Shown here in pieces: positions 6,040 through 9,329 of a stretch of 9,329 bases of DNA (position 1 is the stretch's first letter; each line of letters opens with the position of its first letter). The stretch covers positions 1-9,329 of the forward strand of contig CANQXM010000046.1 in the NCBI GenBank assembly GCA_947627835.1, read 5' to 3'. The notes below the pieces were generated by a model, which had not been told where the DNA came from, ran no database searches, and worked only from the letters and a program-made list of their open reading frames with translations. Made by a program: the position numbers and the translations under genes. The DNA is from an uncultured Bacilli bacterium. GTDB lineage: Bacteria > Bacillota_I > Bacilli_A > RF39 > UBA660.

Positions 6040-7317
6040 ATGTCAAAAATTATTCAAGTACATGCTAGAGAAATTTTAGATTCTAGAGGTAATCCAACGG
6101 TTGAAGTTGATGTAAGAAGTGAAAAGGGATTTGGAAGAGCCAGTGTTCCAAGTGGAGCATCTACGGGTGAAAAAGAAGCATTGGAACTTCGCGATGGCGA
6201 TGCAAAGCGGTATTTGGGGAAAGGCGTTTTAAAAGCAGTTTCCTATGTTAATACGGTGTTAAAAGATCTTTTGATTGGGATGGAAGTTACTCATCAAAAA
6301 GAAATTGATGAAATGTTAATACAAGCCGATGGAACGAAGGGAAAAACCAAGTATGGAGCCAATGCGATTTTGGGTGTTAGCATGGCGGTTTTAAAAGCTG
6401 CAGCAAGTGAGAGTGGACGCTCTTTGTATCGGTATTTGGGCGGAGAACAGGCGGTTGTTTTACCAATTCCGATGATGAATGTTTTAAATGGTGGAAGTCA
6501 TGCAGATAGTTCGGTAGATTTTCAAGAGTATATGATTGTTCCGATTGGTGCGAAAAGTTTTCCGGAAGCTTTACGGATGGGATCTGAAGTTTTTCATACG
6601 CTCAAAATGGTACTTAAAGAAAAGGGGCAAGTTACTGCTGTAGGGGATGAAGGGGGATTTGCGCCGAATTTAAAAGATAATGAAGAACCTCTTACTTATA
6701 TTATGGAAGCCATATTGCGAGCTGGTTATAAACCTTATGAAGATTTTGGTTTAGCGCTTGATGTGGCAGCAAGTGAGTTTTATGATGAGAAGACGCATCA
6801 ATATGTTTTTTCAAAAAGTCATGGAGGATCTAAGACAACGGAAGAGATGATTGCTTTTTATGAAGATTTAATTTCTCGGTATCCTATTATTTCTATTGAA
6901 GATGGTCTTGATGAAAATGATTATGAGGGATGGGTACTTCTTACAAGTCGTCTTTCTAGTCGGGTACAACTAGTTGGGGATGATTTGTTTGTTACAAATA
7001 AGGAACTGTTAAAGACTGGAATTGAAAAGAAGATGGCTAACGCAATTTTGATTAAGTTAAATCAGATTGGAACGGTTACGGAGACGATAGAGGCAATTTC
7101 CATGGCTCAAGAAAATGGATATCGTGCCATTGTTTCACATCGTTCTGGAGAAACTGAAGATACGACGATTGCTGATTTGTGTGTCGCTATGCAAACAGGT
7201 CAGATTAAAACGGGGTCCTTATCTAGGAGCGAAAGAACTTGCAAGTACAATCAACTTTTACGCATTCACGAAGAGTTAGGAGATCGAGCTGTTTATCCAC
7301 AGTGGCCTTCTAAGTAA
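6040..7317 (+). CDS. eno: Enolase (phosphopyruvate hydratase)
   Basis: Enolase converts 2-phosphoglycerate to phosphoenolpyruvate in glycolysis, in the cytoplasm, with Mg2+. The protein is 425 residues, the normal length. Visible signatures: REILDSRGNPTVEV (10-23), the loop ASVPSGASTG (34-43), HADSSVDFQE with His154, VGDEGGFAPN with Glu204 (general acid/base), metal ligands Asp241, Glu287 (SIEDGLDE) and Asp314 (VGDDLFVTN), the catalytic lysine Lys339 in LIKLNQIGT, SHRSGETED (366-374), and SRSERTCKYNQLLRI (395-409). No catalytic residue is missing. GSLSR replaces the more common GAPCR-type segment, which I read as lineage variation. The start at 6040 is chosen because GAGAGG (6025-6030) lies nine bases upstream and because the protein then begins MSKIIQV as in other enolases; an in-frame TTG at 5956 would sit inside the preceding terminator. 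It has its own promoter and terminator and appears monocistronic, apart from the usual gapA-pgk-tpi-gpm glycolytic cluster. Confidence 0.98.
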   Translation: MSKIIQVHAREILDSRGNPTVEVDVRSEKGFGRASVPSGASTGEKEALELRDGDAKRYLGKGVLKAVSYVNTVLKDLLIGMEVTHQKEIDEMLIQADGTKGKTKYGANAILGVSMAVLKAAASESGRSLYRYLGGEQAVVLPIPMMNVLNGGSHADSSVDFQEYMIVPIGAKSFPEALRMGSEVFHTLKMVLKEKGQVTAVGDEGGFAPNLKDNEEPLTYIMEAILRAGYKPYEDFGLALDVAASEFYDEKTHQYVFSKSHGGSKTTEEMIAFYEDLISRYPIISIEDGLDENDYEGWVLLTSRLSSRVQLVGDDLFVTNKELLKTGIEKKMANAILIKLNQIGTVTETIEAISMAQENGYRAIVSHRSGETEDTTIADLCVAMQTGQIKTGSLSRSERTCKYNQLLRIHEELGDRAVYPQWPSK

Positions 7318-7328
7318 AAATAAAAAAT

Positions 7329-7355
7329 ACTTCGAAAAAATATCGAAGTTTTTTT
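7329..7355. terminator. Bidirectional terminator between enolase and the SDR gene
   Basis: ACTTCGA (7329-7335) and TCGAAGT (7343-7349) form a perfect 7-bp stem with loop AAAAATA. On the plus strand a run of T follows (7349-7355), ending enolase transcripts. On the minus strand the stem is followed by ATTTTTTATTTTTA, which would end SDR transcripts. The SDR stop codon (7354-7356) overlaps the plus-strand T-run. Confidence 0.85.
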
Positions 7356-8274
7356 ATGCCATGATTTCTCCACCATTATTATGGATAATCTGACCAGTCA
7401 TATAAGATGAGTCATCACTTGCTAAGAATACAAAGGTTGGTGCTAATTCATAAGGCATAGCTCCTCGACCCATAGCGCTATCAGCTCCCAATGTCGGAAT
7501 TTTTTCTTTTTCCCAACAATTTGGTTGAAGTGGCGTCCAGAAAAATCCTGGTGCAATGGCATTTACGCGGATGCCTTTTAGTGCAAGATTTTTTGCAAGA
7601 GATCTTGTAAATCCAACAATGGCCCCTTTGCTTGTTACATAGTCGATGAGTTGAGGTTCTCCTTTAAACGTCGTAATGGATGTGACGTTGATGATGGAAC
7701 TTCCTTTTTTTAAATGTGGTAGAACGGCTTTGGTTAAGTAAAACATTCCATATACGTTTACTTTCATGGTCCAGTCAAATTGTTCGTTTGAAATATCGGT
7801 TAGGTTATCTTTTTGGTATTGCACTCCGGCGTTATTAACGAGTATGTCAATTTTTCCAAAATGTTTTTTGGCCTTTTCAACAATTTCGTTTGCAAATTCT
7901 GGTTTGGAGATATCTCCACTGATAAGTAAACATTCAGAGCCATATTTTTCAATTATTTTTTTGGTATCTTCGGCATCTTTATGTTCATCAAAGTAAACAA
8001 TAACTAAGTTGGCGCCTTCTTTTGCAAAGGCGATGGCGGCAGATTTACCGAGACCACTATCACCACCTGTAATGATTGCAACTTTGTTTTTTAGTTTTCT
8101 ACTTCCTAGATAGTTGGGATTGTCAAATATCGGAAGCGGGTTCATCAAGTATTCTTTTCCTACAATATATTTTTGTTCTTGTGGCGGTGCAAGGACTTGA
8201 AATTTAGAAATTTTTATTCCTTCTTGATCCTTGGTAATGTATTTATCTCTACCAAATTGATATGTATTTTCCAT
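7354..8274 (-). CDS. Short-chain dehydrogenase/reductase of the YdaD/YhxC/YghA group
   Basis: This 306-residue NAD(P)-dependent oxidoreductase belongs to the classical SDR fold. The cofactor motif is TGGDSGLG (69-76), followed by GD (120-121), NNAG (147-150), Asn173, Ser199 in NVTSIT, and the catalytic pair Tyr212 and Lys216 (YVTSK), so the Asn-Ser-Tyr-Lys tetrad is complete. Residues 1-60 form the extra N-terminal arm typical of this subgroup (APPQEQ, MNPLP, YLGSRKLKNK), and FFWTPLQP, MGRGAMP and VFLASDDSSYMTGQ also fit it. B. subtilis relatives are general stress proteins and E. coli YghA is a relative of uncertain substrate; which alcohol, aldehyde or ketone is used here cannot be told. 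There is no signal peptide, so it is cytoplasmic. The start is supported by AAAGGAG on the minus strand (8281-8287). It stands alone, convergent with enolase and divergent from the surface protein gene. Confidence 0.93.
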   Translation of the reverse strand: MENTYQFGRDKYITKDQEGIKISKFQVLAPPQEQKYIVGKEYLMNPLPIFDNPNYLGSRKLKNKVAIITGGDSGLGKSAAIAFAKEGANLVIVYFDEHKDAEDTKKIIEKYGSECLLISGDISKPEFANEIVEKAKKHFGKIDILVNNAGVQYQKDNLTDISNEQFDWTMKVNVYGMFYLTKAVLPHLKKGSSIINVTSITTFKGEPQLIDYVTSKGAIVGFTRSLAKNLALKGIRVNAIAPGFFWTPLQPNCWEKEKIPTLGADSAMGRGAMPYELAPTFVFLASDDSSYMTGQIIHNNGGEIMA

Positions 8275-8316
8275 GTTACTCCTTTCACTTATTGTATGTG
8301 TTTCTTATCTTTTTTG

Positions 8317-8329
8317 TTCGTTTAACGAA
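8317..8329. promoter_or_regulatory. Palindrome TTCGTTTAACGAA between divergent genes
   Basis: TTCGTT, one central T, then AACGAA is a perfect 6-bp-arm palindrome, 43 bases before the SDR start and 94 before the surface protein start. On the minus strand TACAAT (8291-8296) could be a -10 for the SDR gene, which would place the palindrome at or near its -35. It may be an operator for a small dimeric regulator. That is inference; no regulator gene is in the window. Confidence 0.4.
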
Positions 8330-8383
8330 TCTATATGAGCTATTAGAAATAATGAGTACTCTAAAACTAAAAAAATAAAAAAC

Positions 8384-8419
8384 AAACCTCTAAACTTAGA
8401 AATAAGAATAGAGGTTTTT
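8384..8419 (+). promoter_or_regulatory. Hairpin enclosing the ribosome binding site of the surface protein gene (attenuator-like)
   Basis: AAACCTCTA (8384-8392) pairs perfectly with TAGAGGTTT (8409-8417). Inside, after a 2x2 A-rich internal loop, CTTA (8395-8398) pairs with TAAG (8403-8406) around GAAA, a GNRA-type tetraloop. The right arm contains AGAGG (8410-8414), the only good ribosome binding site for the ATG at 8423, and runs into TTTTT (8415-8419). The structure could hide the ribosome binding site or terminate transcription. On the minus strand the stem is followed by a T-rich stretch, so it could also stop antisense transcripts. Confidence 0.6.
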
Positions 8420-8422
8420 AAT

Positions 8423-9329
8423 ATGGAATTGAATCCTTTTAAGATAAAAAATAAAAAGAAACAAATGAAAAAATTTTTTCCACTTTTTATATTTCTACTT
8501 ATGGCAGTAGTTGTAATCATACAAAGCTATGCTTTGTATGAAGTAAAGAAGGAATATGATGTGATAGAAGGTAGTGTTCCCAGCCATATGGATAACTTTG
8601 ATGTAAAAGTAGCACTAACAATTGATGGAACCCTAAGTACAACATTTCCAGAAAAAGGAAGTGGAAAGACAGTAGATAGTATTGTTTGTGATAAAGGAGC
8701 AACCGCAAGTTGGGATTATGAGAAATGGGATATTACTGTTCATAATGTAAAACAAGCGAAAACCAAATGCCAAGTGAATTTTGTTACTAAATATACGGAT
8801 TCTGTCTTGAATGGAAATGATCCAGTACTAGCTGAAAACTTAATACCCGTAACCATTGAAAATCAAAATGGAGAGAACATTGTAAAGAAAGCCAGTCAAA
8901 AAGATGCTTGGTATAACTATACGAAGAAACAATGGGCGAATGCAGTCATATTAAAAGATGAAAATGAAATCTATAAAGCCGGAGAACAAATTCCTGAAGA
9001 CAAAATCGAAAGTTACTTTGTATGGATACCCAAGTTTGATTATCAAATTTTTGATATGGGAAATACTTATACAGGACTTGGAACAGTAACAAATAAAGTA
9101 GAAACAATAAAAATAAGATTTAATTCCAATAGTACAACAGATACAGATAGTGAATGTAAGAGTCCAAACAGAAGTGGAGATAATGGCACATGTTCTATTG
9201 GAAAATGGATGACACATCCAGCATTTGTAGATGGATTTGAAGGAAAGAAAGGTATGTGGGTAGGAAAGTTTGAAACAAATAATGCAGCAGGGCATACAGA
9301 CATGATTGATCCAGATAATTTACAAATTA
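8423..9329 (+). CDS. Membrane-anchored surface protein, C-terminus outside window
   Basis: The frame is open for 302 residues to the window end with no stop. The start at 8423 has AGAGG eight bases upstream; an in-frame ATG at 8465 lacks one. Residues 1-17 are lysine-rich and 18-36 are a hydrophobic helix ending in QSYALYEVKKEYDVIEG, a junction I have seen in large surface-protein families of gut Bacilli/RF39 and Clostridia. There is no clear cleavage site, so it may stay anchored with its body outside. Residues about 50-115 look like a beta-rich domain with two cysteines (SIVC... and TKCQVNF). From about 150, KASQKDAWYNYTKKQWANAV, SYFVWIPKFDYQIF, WMTHPAFVDGF and GMWVGKFET resemble the opening of repetitive surface or tail-type proteins whose C-terminal part is often a formylglycine-enzyme/C-type-lectin-like fold; the decisive part is missing. 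Its codon use is richer in ATA and ACA than its neighbours. It is divergent from the SDR gene. The role (adhesion or binding) is inference. Confidence 0.82.
   Translation, partial: MELNPFKIKNKKKQMKKFFPLFIFLLMAVVVIIQSYALYEVKKEYDVIEGSVPSHMDNFDVKVALTIDGTLSTTFPEKGSGKTVDSIVCDKGATASWDYEKWDITVHNVKQAKTKCQVNFVTKYTDSVLNGNDPVLAENLIPVTIENQNGENIVKKASQKDAWYNYTKKQWANAVILKDENEIYKAGEQIPEDKIESYFVWIPKFDYQIFDMGNTYTGLGTVTNKVETIKIRFNSNSTTDTDSECKSPNRSGDNGTCSIGKWMTHPAFVDGFEGKKGMWVGKFETNNAAGHTDMIDPDNLQI

Noticed and set aside
7766..7996. Plus-strand open frame inside the SDR gene
   Set aside because: It lies opposite the conserved SDR core and is a shadow.
8290..8340. Sigma-B type promoter for the SDR gene, as in B. 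subtilis stress relatives
   Set aside because: A GTTAAA is present on the minus strand, but no GGGTAT-like -10 follows at the right distance.
8384..8417. Invertible (phase-variable) DNA segment before the surface protein
   Set aside because: The arms are only 16 bases apart and enclose no promoter, so this is an RNA or DNA hairpin rather than a recombinase-flipped switch.
8305..9303. Several minus-strand open frames (8305-8520, 8517-8708, 8951-9295, 9067-9303)
   Set aside because: They are His/Ser/Phe-rich shadows opposite the surface protein gene, which has a ribosome binding site and a coherent anchor-plus-domain structure.

Overview
The window is AT-rich DNA that looks like a low-GC Gram-positive bacterium (Bacillota), probably a gut Bacilli or RF39/Erysipelotrichia-type lineage. 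The grounds are strong AGAGG-type ribosome binding sites, short hairpin-plus-T terminators, and an N-terminal region of the last gene that resembles membrane-anchored surface proteins of those groups. TGA is used as a stop (gene ending at 1281) and every tryptophan examined is TGG, so this is the standard bacterial code, not the mycoplasma code. The lineage is inference.

Layout. (1) 1-1535, plus strand: the 3' part of a gene for a one-pass membrane protein with two 70-residue cytoplasmic repeats, coupled by a 1-base stop/start overlap to a small DUF1292 protein, then a terminator. (2) 1609-1944, plus strand: a small secreted protein with a 9-bp inverted repeat in its leader. It meets, tail to tail with a 12-base overlap, (3) 1933-3414, minus strand: a YhcC/YtqA-type radical SAM protein with an unusual N-terminal extension of about 195 residues. 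(4) 3415-3530: a divergent promoter region. (5) 3531-5945, plus strand: a cytoplasmic family-31 glycoside hydrolase. (6) 6040-7317, plus strand: enolase with its own promoter and terminator. (7) 7354-8274, minus strand: an oxidoreductase of the YdaD/YghA SDR group, sharing a bidirectional terminator with enolase. (8) 8423-9329 and beyond, plus strand: a membrane-anchored surface protein cut by the window end, whose ribosome binding site lies inside a hairpin.

The genes do not form one system. Enolase is core glycolysis and the GH31 enzyme could feed it sugar; the radical SAM protein is probably tRNA- or housekeeping-related; the SDR is a general oxidoreductase. The less ordinary parts are the repeat membrane protein, the small secreted protein and the surface protein. 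No RNA gene, insertion sequence, CRISPR array or phage gene was found. No gene-free stretch exceeds 150 bases. I did not find a clear new multi-gene system; the best leads are the hairpin-gated surface protein, the GH31 active-site change, the radical SAM fusion and the repeat membrane protein.
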